DNA of 64,000 nucleotides from Flavihumibacter sp. ZG627 (GTDB lineage: Bacteria; Bacteroidota; Bacteroidia; Chitinophagales; Chitinophagaceae), in the NCBI RefSeq assembly GCF_000814325.1, contig NZ_JPHF01000002.1:124001-188000 (forward strand), given 5' to 3'. Position 1 is the first letter of the stretch; each line of letters begins with the position of its first letter. The position numbers were made by a program, and so were the translations under genes. The notes below the pieces were generated by a model. It saw only the letters and a program-made list of their open reading frames with translations, ran no database searches and was not told the DNA's origin. This document shows, one piece after another, positions 8,278 to 16,605 of the stretch.

Positions 8278-9525
8278 ATGCGTAATTCCGGATTTTTATG
8301 GCTCATAATGGCCATATTGATTGTTTTGGACATATATGTATTCCAGGCACTGAAGGTTGTAAGTCAATCTGCCGGTTCACGTGTGCGGATACTTATATAT
8401 TCTGTTTATTGGCTGATATCATTACTATCAGTTCTTGCCCTGGTATTTATGCCCAACATCCAGGCCGCTGCAATTTCCAAATCATTAAAGAGTTATCTGT
8501 TTGCCGTTGTGGTCGGATTATTTTTTGCTAAACTGATAGCTGTATTATTTTTTGTGGCCGATGACCTGAGAAGGGGGATGATGTGGATGGTTGGAAAACT
8601 ATATAGCAACCCTTCCGTTCCTCTGTCACAAAGTGCTGATGGAATAACCCGATCTGCATTTCTTAGCTGGATGGGCCTGGCTGCCGGATCCACGCTGTTT
8701 GGTACACTGGTTTATGGTTTTTCCAATAAATACAATTACAATCTGAAAAAGCTAAAGCTGTCGTTTGATAATTTACCTGCTGCATTCCGCGGACTAAAGA
8801 TCATTCATATCAGTGATATACATGCGGGTAGTTTCAATGATCACCTTGCTGTAAAAAAAGGGATACAAACCATTCTGTCACAGAAGGCTGATCTGATTCT
8901 TTTTACCGGCGACCTGGTGAATGACCGTGCAGTGGAAATGGATGAAGTGAAACATTTGTTTGCTGAACTCAACGCTCCTTTAGGTGTGTATTCAATATTA
9001 GGAAATCATGATTATGGGGATTATTACCAATGGCCTTCCTCTGAAGTAAAAAAGGATAATCTCGAGACGCTAAAGAAGATTCATGGTGAGATGGGTTGGC
9101 GCCTATTAATGAACGAGTATATCAGTATTGAAAAAGAGGGGGAGAAGATTGCGATTCTGGGAATAGAGAATTGGAGTGCCAAAGGAAACTTTCCCAAATA
9201 TGGAAAATTATCAGAAGCCTATAAGGGCACGGAAGAGTTCCCTTTCAAAATATTGATGAGTCATGATCCTAGTCATTGGGATGGAGAAGTTCGTGAATTA
9301 TATAAAGACATTGACCTTATGCTTAGTGGGCATACCCATGGAATGCAGTTTGGGGTGGAATTGCCAGGATTCAAATGGAGTCCGGTGCAATATATGTACC
9401 GGCAATGGGCCGGACTATATGAAACAGAAAGGCAAAAACTATATGTGAACCGAGGTTTTGGCTTTATAGGATATCCCGGGCGGGTTGGTATACTACCGGA
9501 AATTACGCTGATCGAGCTCGTCTGA
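8278..9525 (+). CDS. Membrane-anchored metallophosphoesterase
   Basis: The 415-residue protein begins with about four hydrophobic helices (roughly residues 5-25, 37-57, 71-92 and 117-143), then a calcineurin-like phosphoesterase domain with all the metal-binding blocks: SDIHAGSF, TGDLVND, LGNHDYG and GHTHGMQFG. It resembles the YkuE/YaeI-type phosphoesterases, some of which act on lipid-linked substrates such as UDP-diacylglucosamine; that specificity is not shown here. It follows the flavoprotein gene closely. No terminator hairpin is visible after it. Confidence 0.9.
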   Translation: MRNSGFLWLIMAILIVLDIYVFQALKVVSQSAGSRVRILIYSVYWLISLLSVLALVFMPNIQAAAISKSLKSYLFAVVVGLFFAKLIAVLFFVADDLRRGMMWMVGKLYSNPSVPLSQSADGITRSAFLSWMGLAAGSTLFGTLVYGFSNKYNYNLKKLKLSFDNLPAAFRGLKIIHISDIHAGSFNDHLAVKKGIQTILSQKADLILFTGDLVNDRAVEMDEVKHLFAELNAPLGVYSILGNHDYGDYYQWPSSEVKKDNLETLKKIHGEMGWRLLMNEYISIEKEGEKIAILGIENWSAKGNFPKYGKLSEAYKGTEEFPFKILMSHDPSHWDGEVRELYKDIDLMLSGHTHGMQFGVELPGFKWSPVQYMYRQWAGLYETERQKLYVNRGFGFIGYPGRVGILPEITLIELV

Positions 9526-9609
9526 CCTGTAATATATCTAAAGGTTTAATGCTCAATTGTTTGTTTTTTATTTAACAGGTTATATTTTCTCCTGGCATTC
9601 AAGTTGAAT

Positions 9610-9617
9610 TATGTTTG
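9610..9617 (+). promoter_or_regulatory. -7 promoter element of the porin-like gene
   Basis: TATGTTTG matches TAnnTTTG, 16 bases before the ATG at 9634. The small inverted repeat GGGTA-AAAA-TACCC lies just after it and before the start codon. Confidence 0.5.
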
Positions 9618-9633
9618 GGTAAAAATACCCTTT

Positions 9634-10230
9634 ATGAAATTCAAACTATTATTCCTCGCAACCGCTCTTCTGGCGGTATCAGGCCTCCAGGCACAAGGTT
9701 TTCATCTTGGTGTAAAAGGTGGTGCAAACATTACCAAAGTAGATGGTAAAGCAATGTCAGATGAATTTAACTATGGTTATCACCTTGGTGGGTTCGCAGA
9801 AATCGGACTTGGCAAGAAATGGTATATCCAACCAGAAGTATTGTGGAACCAGTACAGCACCAAAACAGCAGATGATTTTGAAGATATCTTTAATGGCATT
9901 GCAATGCCAGGATCAAATAATGAATCTATTAAACTGAATTATCTCAGTATCCCCCTTACACTTAATTATCGTTTGACCGACTGGCTTTCTCTTCAGGCCG
10001 GCCCCCAATTCGGGATCCTTATGAATGAGGACAGGACACTGTTGGAAGAAGGTAAGGAAGCATTCAAAAATGGTGATGTTTCTATACTTGGGGGAGCACA
10101 GATCAACATAGGTGCATTCCGGATCTCAGGCCGCGCATTTACCAGTTTGAGTGATGTGAACTCAGGAGATATAAACCAGGCCTGGAAGAATAAGGGCTAC
10201 CAGATTGGTGTTGGAATAAAAATATTATAA
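9634..10230 (+). CDS. Outer-membrane beta-barrel protein, PorT/OmpW-like family
   Basis: The 198-residue protein has a signal peptide (MKFKLLFLATALLAVSGLQAQ) followed by GFHLGVKGGANITKV and alternating strands such as KKWYIQPEVLWNQYS and WLSLQAGPQFGIL, typical of the small 'porin family' eight-stranded barrels of Bacteroidota. The upstream in-frame TTG at 9604 is rejected because the promoter element falls between it and the ATG at 9634. It is probably a monocistronic outer-membrane protein. Function beyond barrel formation cannot be inferred. Confidence 0.85.
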   Translation: MKFKLLFLATALLAVSGLQAQGFHLGVKGGANITKVDGKAMSDEFNYGYHLGGFAEIGLGKKWYIQPEVLWNQYSTKTADDFEDIFNGIAMPGSNNESIKLNYLSIPLTLNYRLTDWLSLQAGPQFGILMNEDRTLLEEGKEAFKNGDVSILGGAQINIGAFRISGRAFTSLSDVNSGDINQAWKNKGYQIGVGIKIL

Positions 10231-10254
10231 TAATCTTCGGGTCGTCTTCTGTCT

Positions 10255-10262
10255 TATGTTTG
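10255..10262 (+). promoter_or_regulatory. -7 promoter element of dapD
   Basis: TATGTTTG matches TAnnTTTG. It runs into a perfect 17-base palindrome (10260-10276, TTGCAAAA-A-TTTTGCAA) that ends two bases before the dapD ATG. Confidence 0.55.
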
Positions 10263-10278
10263 CAAAAATTTTGCAAGC

Positions 10279-11091
10279 ATGCACTTACAAGACCAGATCC
10301 GGCAGGCATGGGAAAACCGGGAACTGCTAAAAGACGCTACTTATTCAGATGCTATAAGGGCTGTAATTGAAGAAGTGGATAAAGGAAGGCTACGCGTTGC
10401 GAGCCCCGGTGATGATGGCTGGACAGTAAATGAATGGGTAAAGCAGGCGATCCTGATGTATTTCGGGATTCAGCAAATGAAGACCTATGATCTTCCGCCC
10501 TTTGAGTTTTACGATAAGATGGAGCTGAAGAAAAATTATGCATCACTGGGTGTAAGGGCGGTGCCCCATGCAGTGGCCCGTTATGGTGCCTATATTGCCA
10601 GGAATGTTGTGCTGATGCCCAGTTATGTTAACATAGGTTCTTATGTTGATGAAGGAACTATGGTAGACACCTGGGCAACTGTTGGTAGTTGTGCACAGAT
10701 AGGAAAAGGTGTTCACCTTAGCGGAGGAGTTGGTATAGGTGGCGTTCTGGAGCCTTTGCAGGCAGCACCGGTGATAATTGAGGATGGTTGCTTTCTGGGT
10801 TCACGTAGCATCGTGGTTGAAGGGGTTAAGGTGGAAAAAGAAGCAGTGCTTGGCGCCAATGTAGTGTTGACTCAAAGCACAAGGATCATAGATGTTAGTG
10901 GTGATGAACCGGTAGAATACCGGGGGCGTGTTCCGGCCCGAAGTGTAGTCATTCCCGGTAGTTATCCTAAAAAGTTTCCTGCAGGTGAATACCATGTTAA
11001 TTGCGCACTTATAATAGGGCAGCGTAAACCCAGCACTGATCTCAAGACAAGCCTTAATGATGCTTTGCGTGATTTCAATGTTAGCGTTTAG
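10279..11091 (+). CDS. dapD: Tetrahydrodipicolinate N-succinyltransferase
   Basis: DapD transfers a succinyl group from succinyl-CoA to tetrahydrodipicolinate in diaminopimelate/lysine synthesis. The 270-residue protein has an N-terminal helical domain (with EVDKGRLRVASP and WTVNEWVKQAILMYF), a left-handed beta-helix of hexapeptide repeats from about residue 100 (SYVNIGSYVDEGTMVDTWATVG) and the signature GGVGIGGVLEP. Length and order are normal. Its stop codon overlaps the GTG start of the EamA transporter gene by one base, so the two are translationally coupled. The presence of DapD points to the succinylase variant of the pathway. Confidence 0.95.
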   Translation: MHLQDQIRQAWENRELLKDATYSDAIRAVIEEVDKGRLRVASPGDDGWTVNEWVKQAILMYFGIQQMKTYDLPPFEFYDKMELKKNYASLGVRAVPHAVARYGAYIARNVVLMPSYVNIGSYVDEGTMVDTWATVGSCAQIGKGVHLSGGVGIGGVLEPLQAAPVIIEDGCFLGSRSIVVEGVKVEKEAVLGANVVLTQSTRIIDVSGDEPVEYRGRVPARSVVIPGSYPKKFPAGEYHVNCALIIGQRKPSTDLKTSLNDALRDFNVSV

Positions 11092-12023
11092 TGTCTGCAT
11101 TAGCTGATAAGAAAAGACTGCACTGGATGGGGGTGATGATCACCTTTACCGGTGCAGTTTTGTTTTCCACCAAGGCTGTTCTGGTTAAGCTTGCCTTCCG
11201 TGAGGCAGATACAGATGTTATCACCCTGCTGGCAATCCGGATGTTGTTTTCCCTGCCCTTTTTCCTGGTGGCGGCATGGTTTGCAACAAGGGAAAGAACA
11301 GAACCCCTTACCCTAAAGCAATGGCTCTCTGTTGTGGGATTAGGAATAACGGGATATTATATCAGTAGCTGGTTCGACTTTGTTGGACTTCAATACATCT
11401 CGGCTGGGTTAGAACGATTGATCCTCTTCCTCTATCCCAGTTTTACAGCACTTATCAATTATTTCATCTTTCATCAGGTATTAAATAAACGGCAACGGTG
11501 GGCAATGATTTTAACATATGTGGGAATCGGCATTGCCTACATGGGAGAATTGCAGATTGATGCAGGTAATGAGAATTTTTTCCTGGGAAGTTTTATGGTA
11601 TTCATATGTTCCATAACCTATGCCGTATATATGGCAGGCAGTGGGAGAATCATTCCAAAAGTAGGAGTAACCAGGTTTACTGCATTTGCCATGCTTTCCG
11701 CCACAGCCGGTGTTTTCATTCATTTTTTACTGGCAAATAGTACCCGCGAAATGCATTGGTCGTCTGGATTATGGAAATTTGGTTTGATGGTTGCAATTCT
11801 TGCCACTGTGCTGCCATCATTTCTTATATCAGCTGGAATGAAAAAAATAGGGGCAAATAATGTCGCCATAATTGGAAGCATTGGCCCTGTTTCAACTATT
11901 CTTCAGGCCTATTTATTCCTGGGGGAAGAAATTCACCGGGGACAGATCATTGGGACCTGTTTAGTAATTGCTGGTGTATTATTGATTGGCTGGAAGTCGG
12001 GTGATGGAAAAAAATATGAATAG
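11091..12023 (+). CDS. DMT-superfamily transporter (two EamA domains)
   Basis: The 310-residue protein has about ten hydrophobic helices arranged as two EamA repeats (roughly 12-145 and 165-300), typical of drug/metabolite transporters. Substrate is unknown; family members export amino acids, nucleosides or other metabolites. It starts with GTG that overlaps the dapD stop, suggesting coupling, but there is no other sign that it moves a lysine-pathway compound. The tRNA-Leu promoter lies directly after it. Confidence 0.85.
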   Translation: MSALADKKRLHWMGVMITFTGAVLFSTKAVLVKLAFREADTDVITLLAIRMLFSLPFFLVAAWFATRERTEPLTLKQWLSVVGLGITGYYISSWFDFVGLQYISAGLERLILFLYPSFTALINYFIFHQVLNKRQRWAMILTYVGIGIAYMGELQIDAGNENFFLGSFMVFICSITYAVYMAGSGRIIPKVGVTRFTAFAMLSATAGVFIHFLLANSTREMHWSSGLWKFGLMVAILATVLPSFLISAGMKKIGANNVAIIGSIGPVSTILQAYLFLGEEIHRGQIIGTCLVIAGVLLIGWKSGDGKKYE

Positions 12024-12027
12024 TATA

Positions 12028-12058
12028 GTTGGGTGGTGTTTTTGTTTCTGTATATTTG
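12028..12058 (+). promoter_or_regulatory. Promoter of tRNA-Leu with -33 and -7 elements
   Basis: GTTG at 12028-12031 and TATATTTG at 12051-12058 are separated by exactly 19 bases, matching the two-part Bacteroidota vegetative promoter. The tRNA begins 23 bases after the -7 element. This is the cleanest promoter in the window. Confidence 0.7.
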
Positions 12059-12081
12059 CACCCCGTTAGTCAATAACGCAT

Positions 12082-12163
12082 GCCCAGGTGGCGAAATTGG
12101 TAGACGCACCGTCTTCAGGTGGCGGCGCCGCGAGGTGTGCTGGTTCGAATCCAGTCCTGGGCA
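12082..12163 (+). tRNA. tRNA-Leu (anticodon CAG)
   Basis: The 82-base gene folds into a class II tRNA: acceptor arms GCCCAGG and CCTGGGC, a D arm with GAAATTGGTAGACGC, an anticodon stem CCGTC/GGCGG around the loop TTCAGGT (anticodon CAG), a long variable arm, and a T arm GCTGG-TTCGAAT-CCAGT. The discriminator is A. CCA is not encoded, so the CCA-adding enzyme at 60.5 kb is needed to finish it. Confidence 0.97.
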
Positions 12164-12175
12164 CAAATAAAATAA

Positions 12176-12213
12176 GGAAACCCTTGATCGCAATAGCTTT
12201 CAAGGGTTTCTCC
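12176..12213 (+). terminator. Hairpin terminator after tRNA-Leu
   Basis: A perfect 10-bp stem (GAAACCCTTG / CAAGGGTTTC) with a 14-base loop follows the tRNA by 13 bases. The trailing sequence TCCTTTATG is only mildly T-rich, so termination may be partial. Confidence 0.6.
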
Positions 12214-12240
12214 TTTATGGTGAATAAATAGATTTTCGCA

Positions 12241-12978
12241 ATGGATCGATTATTATTTCTACCCTTGCTTGTATTTCTTTTAACTGTTGGATTCTCAGTT
12301 CATTCCCAGGATACTACAGCATATTTAATCAGATTTTCCGGTGCTGGAAATATTAATAAAACCAGTGTAGGAACTACCTATGTTTTTAATAATTCTCTGC
12401 GATTTAGTGTGGAAAGACCGTTTCTTACATTCAATGCTTCTGGCAACTGGTTATATGGTGAGAATACGCAGCGTAAAACCAATAATGATTTTCTGAATGC
12501 TGTTGACATTGACCTCTACAAAAATACCCGCAAGCTCTATTATTGGGCTTTGGGTAATTATGAAAAAAGCTACTCATTGAAAATTCAGAACCGTATCCAG
12601 GCAGGTGCTGGCATAGGTTATAATCTTTTGAAAAATGAGAAGGGTCAGATTACATTATCCGATGGTATTTTATATGAATCCACCTCGCTAAGGGAAATGG
12701 ATAAATATGGGCGGCTGCAATATGAAACAGTTAGAAACTCATTCAGATTGAAATATCGTTTTCAGATTGGTGAGCTCATCATTTTGGAAGGTGTTAATTT
12801 TTTTCAGAATGCATTTAAGGATGGACAGGATTATATACTCCGCACAAATAACCTGGTCAATTTCAAATTGACCAGCTGGCTGGGACTTAATACTTCCTTT
12901 ACCTACAATAAATACAACCTGACAAGCAACGAAAATCTTTTATTTACCTATGGGCTGGTTATTGAAAAAAGGCTTTAA
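12241..12978 (+). CDS. DUF481-family outer-membrane protein
   Basis: The 245-residue protein has a signal peptide (to HSQ, about residue 22) and a series of amphipathic strands ending in a phenylalanine/leucine-type barrel end (TYGLVIEKRL). The pattern of GNINKTSVGTTYVFNN and LYKNTRKLYYWALGNYEKSY matches DUF481 proteins, which resemble salt-induced outer-membrane barrel proteins of unknown function. It is preceded by a near-consensus -7 element (TAGATTTTCG) ending directly before the ATG. It converges on the receptor gene downstream with a five-base gap. Confidence 0.75.
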   Translation: MDRLLFLPLLVFLLTVGFSVHSQDTTAYLIRFSGAGNINKTSVGTTYVFNNSLRFSVERPFLTFNASGNWLYGENTQRKTNNDFLNAVDIDLYKNTRKLYYWALGNYEKSYSLKIQNRIQAGAGIGYNLLKNEKGQITLSDGILYESTSLREMDKYGRLQYETVRNSFRLKYRFQIGELIILEGVNFFQNAFKDGQDYILRTNNLVNFKLTSWLGLNTSFTYNKYNLTSNENLLFTYGLVIEKRL

Positions 12979-12983
12979 TAATT

Positions 12984-15497
12984 TCAGCCTGCATTCTCAT
13001 CATTTCCGCCTTGCTTTCGCTTAAAGATTTCAATATCATTCTTTCCGAACCGGTAGCTGAAAGTAAGACGGAAAGTCCGCACACTCCATCTCCTGTATGA
13101 GTCCTGGTAGAAGTTTTCCGTATCTGTAATGTTTCCGAATCTTCTACTATTAAGTACATCATTAATATTAAATGTGAGTGTACCGGCCTTGTTCTTCAGG
13201 AAGTCTTTTCTTACAGCAAAATCAACAACATATTGCTCTTTATTCCTACCCTGAGGAGTTACCCTGGGAGATTCGTATTCACCCGAAACCTGGAAGGAGA
13301 AATTATTCAGAAACTTCTTATCCGGATCGTTGAGCTTATAATTTGCCATCAGTTCGAAATCCCAGTTAAATCCGGTATTGCTTAGGTCTAATCCGCCTAC
13401 AGATGCTTTAACATCACGATACTGGGCATTGAAGCTGGGCGTAAAATCAAAGCTGTTTCCAACTCTCTGTTGCCATACAATTTCGAGTCCGGTACGATTG
13501 GTTCTGTCAGCGTTAATAAAGGTCGTCAGGATAGCATTGGGATCAATTGAAGCATTGTTGAGTTTGTCGAGTTCTGCATTACTAATAGTATCGCTGTAGT
13601 TTGTGATATCCCTTGTATTGTTTATGAAATATGTTGATACCAAAATATTTCCTGTACTGTATGTTCTGTTATAATTCAACTCAAAAGAGTTGGTGAACTC
13701 AGGCTCCAGCTCGGGATTACCTTTACGGATATTCATCGGATCACTGATATCAACATATGGATTGATCTGCCAGAAATTCGGTCTCCTTATCCTCCTGGAA
13801 AAATTCACCTGGAGATCATTGCCTTCCTTCAATTCATAGGTTAAAAACAAACTGGGGAAAACCACATTCCACATATCATTTCCTTTGGAAGGATAATCAT
13901 AGCCAAATGATTTTGCACTATCCAGTAGTTTACCGGTAAATGATGATTGTTCCAGTCTGAGACCACCCTGGTATTTCAATTTACCCAGTTGATTGGAATA
14001 GTTTGTATAAATAGCATTTATAACCTGCCGGAAACTATAATTGTTGCTGAGAGGAAGCTTTGTAAGCTCACCATTAGCTACGGAAAATACATCTAACTTA
14101 TCTTTTGAATAATTATGGAAACTCCTTGCACCTAATTCAATTTTACTTTTCTCTGTTAAAGGATTTACATAATCTGTTTGTATTGTAAACTGCTGGCTGT
14201 TCCCTGTTGAATAGTTCTCAACCCGATTCTGCATTCCTGATAATTGTCCGTCTGGCGTATAAAACTGGTTCAGAATACTGCTTTCACCACCATTATTACC
14301 GCTGTTATAGGTTATGTCTGCAGTCCATTCCTTTTCAGCTTTTTCATATGTGCGACGGAAATTCAATTGTGTATTGGAACGCTTAAAAAAGTTTTCCTCT
14401 ATACTCTGACGTGTACCCGTTTGCGTTAGTACCTTATTCTGGTCGAGATAACGTTGGTTCTGGTCTTCTATATTATTGAACCTTCCATCCACAAAACCCT
14501 GGCTGATGGAGATGGAGTTATAGTCATCAAATTTATAATCCATTCCAAAACGGAGCGATTTGAATTTACGCTGCCTTTCCCTCTCGCTTTCCTGGTCAAA
14601 ATAATCAGTTATAATTCCATCAGATTTATTCTGGCGTTTGGCTTCACCTTCTGTAATACCGCCCGAACGGTTGTATCCACCGCTGGCAAAAAGGTTGACA
14701 TTTCCTTTCCTGTAATTCAGGCTCAGGTTACTGTTAAATAGTTCAGGCGTTCCGCCACCTATTGATACCACGCCATTTAACCCGGCCTTTCGATTCTTTT
14801 TAAGTATGATATTAATTATCCCCCCTGTGCTTCCGGCATCATAACGGGCCGATGGATTTGTGATCACTTCAACTTTTTCAATATCCTCAGCCGGAATTTG
14901 TTCAAGTGTGAGTATGGTGGGTCTTCCATCAACAAAGATCTGTGGCGTGCTATTCCGCAATTGAACATTCCCATTTATATCAACAGAAAGGGAGGGTATA
15001 TTCTTCATAAGGTCAGCTGCATTGCCGCCTTTGCTGGTTATGGCTGCATCAGCATTGAAAATCCGCCTGTCAACACCCATCTGCATAAGGGGTTTCCTGG
15101 CTGTCACTACCACACCTGCGAGATTTGTAGCTTCTGTTCCTAAAAGGAAATCACCGGCATTAACCTCAGTAGCATCTGCACTTAATCGCAGTGTTTTCTT
15201 GAGTGTTTCAAACCCTATTGCAGTAATAAAGATTTCTGCACTGGTTGCTCTTATTACCGACACATTGAATTTTCCATCCCTATCACTTATGGATATGCGT
15301 GAAAAATTTTCTGTTCCAACTCCTTCCTGTTCCTGCTTTATCAGAACAGTGATGGTTGCAGACTCTACAGGATTGCCGGTTGCTTTGTCAATTACTTTCC
15401 CAATGACCGAAACCTGGTCTTTTCCGGTTTCCTGTGCCATTGAAGTTGTTGCACTTAGAATAAAAAGCATTATTAATATGCGCAGAGATTTGCCCAT
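12984..15497 (-). CDS. Outer-membrane receptor with carboxypeptidase-like N-domain, plug and barrel
   Basis: From the ATG at 15497 this is an 837-residue protein: signal peptide (MGKSLRILIMLFILSATTSMAQ), a carboxypeptidase-regulatory-like beta domain (about 30-105: VIGKVIDKATGNPVESATITV), a plug domain (about 120-215, with LMKNIPSLSVDINGNVQLR and VEVITNPSARYDAGSTGGIINI) and a large barrel ending in FRLTFSYRFG with a short polar tail. It belongs to the TonB-receptor-like outer-membrane beta-barrel family that in Bacteroidota is often not linked to a SusD partner; none is present here. Ligand unknown. The more distal Met at 15527 is less likely because it adds a polar segment before the signal peptide. 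Confidence 0.85.
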   Translation of the reverse strand: MGKSLRILIMLFILSATTSMAQETGKDQVSVIGKVIDKATGNPVESATITVLIKQEQEGVGTENFSRISISDRDGKFNVSVIRATSAEIFITAIGFETLKKTLRLSADATEVNAGDFLLGTEATNLAGVVVTARKPLMQMGVDRRIFNADAAITSKGGNAADLMKNIPSLSVDINGNVQLRNSTPQIFVDGRPTILTLEQIPAEDIEKVEVITNPSARYDAGSTGGIINIILKKNRKAGLNGVVSIGGGTPELFNSNLSLNYRKGNVNLFASGGYNRSGGITEGEAKRQNKSDGIITDYFDQESERERQRKFKSLRFGMDYKFDDYNSISISQGFVDGRFNNIEDQNQRYLDQNKVLTQTGTRQSIEENFFKRSNTQLNFRRTYEKAEKEWTADITYNSGNNGGESSILNQFYTPDGQLSGMQNRVENYSTGNSQQFTIQTDYVNPLTEKSKIELGARSFHNYSKDKLDVFSVANGELTKLPLSNNYSFRQVINAIYTNYSNQLGKLKYQGGLRLEQSSFTGKLLDSAKSFGYDYPSKGNDMWNVVFPSLFLTYELKEGNDLQVNFSRRIRRPNFWQINPYVDISDPMNIRKGNPELEPEFTNSFELNYNRTYSTGNILVSTYFINNTRDITNYSDTISNAELDKLNNASIDPNAILTTFINADRTNRTGLEIVWQQRVGNSFDFTPSFNAQYRDVKASVGGLDLSNTGFNWDFELMANYKLNDPDKKFLNNFSFQVSGEYESPRVTPQGRNKEQYVVDFAVRKDFLKNKAGTLTFNINDVLNSRRFGNITDTENFYQDSYRRWSVRTFRLTFSYRFGKNDIEIFKRKQGGNDENAG

Positions 15498-15601
15498 ATT
15501 ACATTGAAGCGGGTAGATAAAATCCATAACTGCAAAGGAACTTATTAAAACCTGAAGGAATCCTTAAAATTCTAATGATATGTTAACGCAACAATCAGAT
15601 G

Positions 15602-16582
15602 CTATAATTGTTGTTTTGACACTCCTTTATTTGTGAGAACAACAGGTTTTATTAATCCCGCTTCATCGAAGTAGAGATTTTCAATACAGGTTTCCCTTGA
15701 ATTACCATCTTTTTCGGATAGCGGCCTTCTATGGTATACGATATAATATTTGTCTTTACCAGGAACAGTTATTACAGAATGGTGGCCTGCACCCGTTGCA
15801 ATCATAGGATCCTGTTGAAGTATTTTCCCAATTCTTCTGAAGGGTCCCATTGGTGAATCTGAAATCGCATAGGCAACACTATAATCGGGACCAGTCCATC
15901 CTCCTTCCGACCACATAAAATAATATTTCCCATTGCGCTTGAATACAAATGGGCCTTCAACATAATTCTCCGGTGTGATCTCCTTGAAAATTTTACCGTC
16001 ATCAAAGGCTATAAACCCTGTAAAATCGTTCTTCAGCTTTGCAATATTGCAATGTTTCCATCCTCCGTAATATAAATAAAACTGACCATCATCATCCCTG
16101 AATACAAACTGGTCAATGGGTTGTGCTCCGTTATAGAAACGATCGATCAATGGCTTGCCCAGGTGATCACGAAAAGGGCCTTCTGGTTTTTCAGCTATTG
16201 CCACACCTATTCCGCCATACTCATTGTTTGATTGTATATCATTTGCGCCAAAAAAAAGATAATAGGCATTGTTAGTAAAAATTACTGAAGGCGCCCACAT
16301 TGCTCTCTTCGCCCATTTTATGGAAGCTGTATCGATAATTCGTGCATGCCTGGTCCAGTTGACCAGGTCAGGGGAGGAGAAGGCATCCATGAAGACCTGT
16401 TGGTTATAGGGTGCCGAAAATGTAGGATAAATCCAATATTTATTTTCGAATACAATGGCTTCGGGATCAGCGTACCAGCCTTTAAACAAAGGATTCCCTG
16501 AAAATGCCAGGGAATCCTTTGTTTGTGCAATACTAATATTACCAAGTGCGATAAGGAGGAACAATAATTTTACAATTTTCAT
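15602..16582 (-). CDS. Glycoside hydrolase family 43 protein, exported
   Basis: This 326-residue protein has a signal peptide (to SIAQ, about residue 20) and a five-bladed beta-propeller with GH43 catalytic signs: the base Asp39 in WYADPEAI, an Asp in QPIDQFVF and the acid Glu in YVEGPFVF. GH43 enzymes remove arabinose, xylose or galactose from plant polysaccharides; which one cannot be decided here. The gene follows the MFS transporter gene by 23 bases on the same strand, so it may be the end of a LacI-controlled transcript that also includes the half-length Gfo/Idh-like gene. Confidence 0.88.
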   Translation of the reverse strand: MKIVKLLFLLIALGNISIAQTKDSLAFSGNPLFKGWYADPEAIVFENKYWIYPTFSAPYNQQVFMDAFSSPDLVNWTRHARIIDTASIKWAKRAMWAPSVIFTNNAYYLFFGANDIQSNNEYGGIGVAIAEKPEGPFRDHLGKPLIDRFYNGAQPIDQFVFRDDDGQFYLYYGGWKHCNIAKLKNDFTGFIAFDDGKIFKEITPENYVEGPFVFKRNGKYYFMWSEGGWTGPDYSVAYAISDSPMGPFRRIGKILQQDPMIATGAGHHSVITVPGKDKYYIVYHRRPLSEKDGNSRETCIENLYFDEAGLIKPVVLTNKGVSKQQL

Positions 16583-16605
16583 CCTTAAAACTACTGAATA
16601 CTGAT

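Noticed and set aside
8373-8386. TTCACGTG sequence as a possible parS site near parAB
   Set aside because: Only the central six bases fit a parS palindrome; the flanks are not symmetric and it lies inside a coding region.
11933-12193. Minus-strand open frame with CPGLDSNQHTSRRRHLKT across the tRNA
   Set aside because: This is the well-known false protein produced by reading the antisense of a tRNA-Leu gene.
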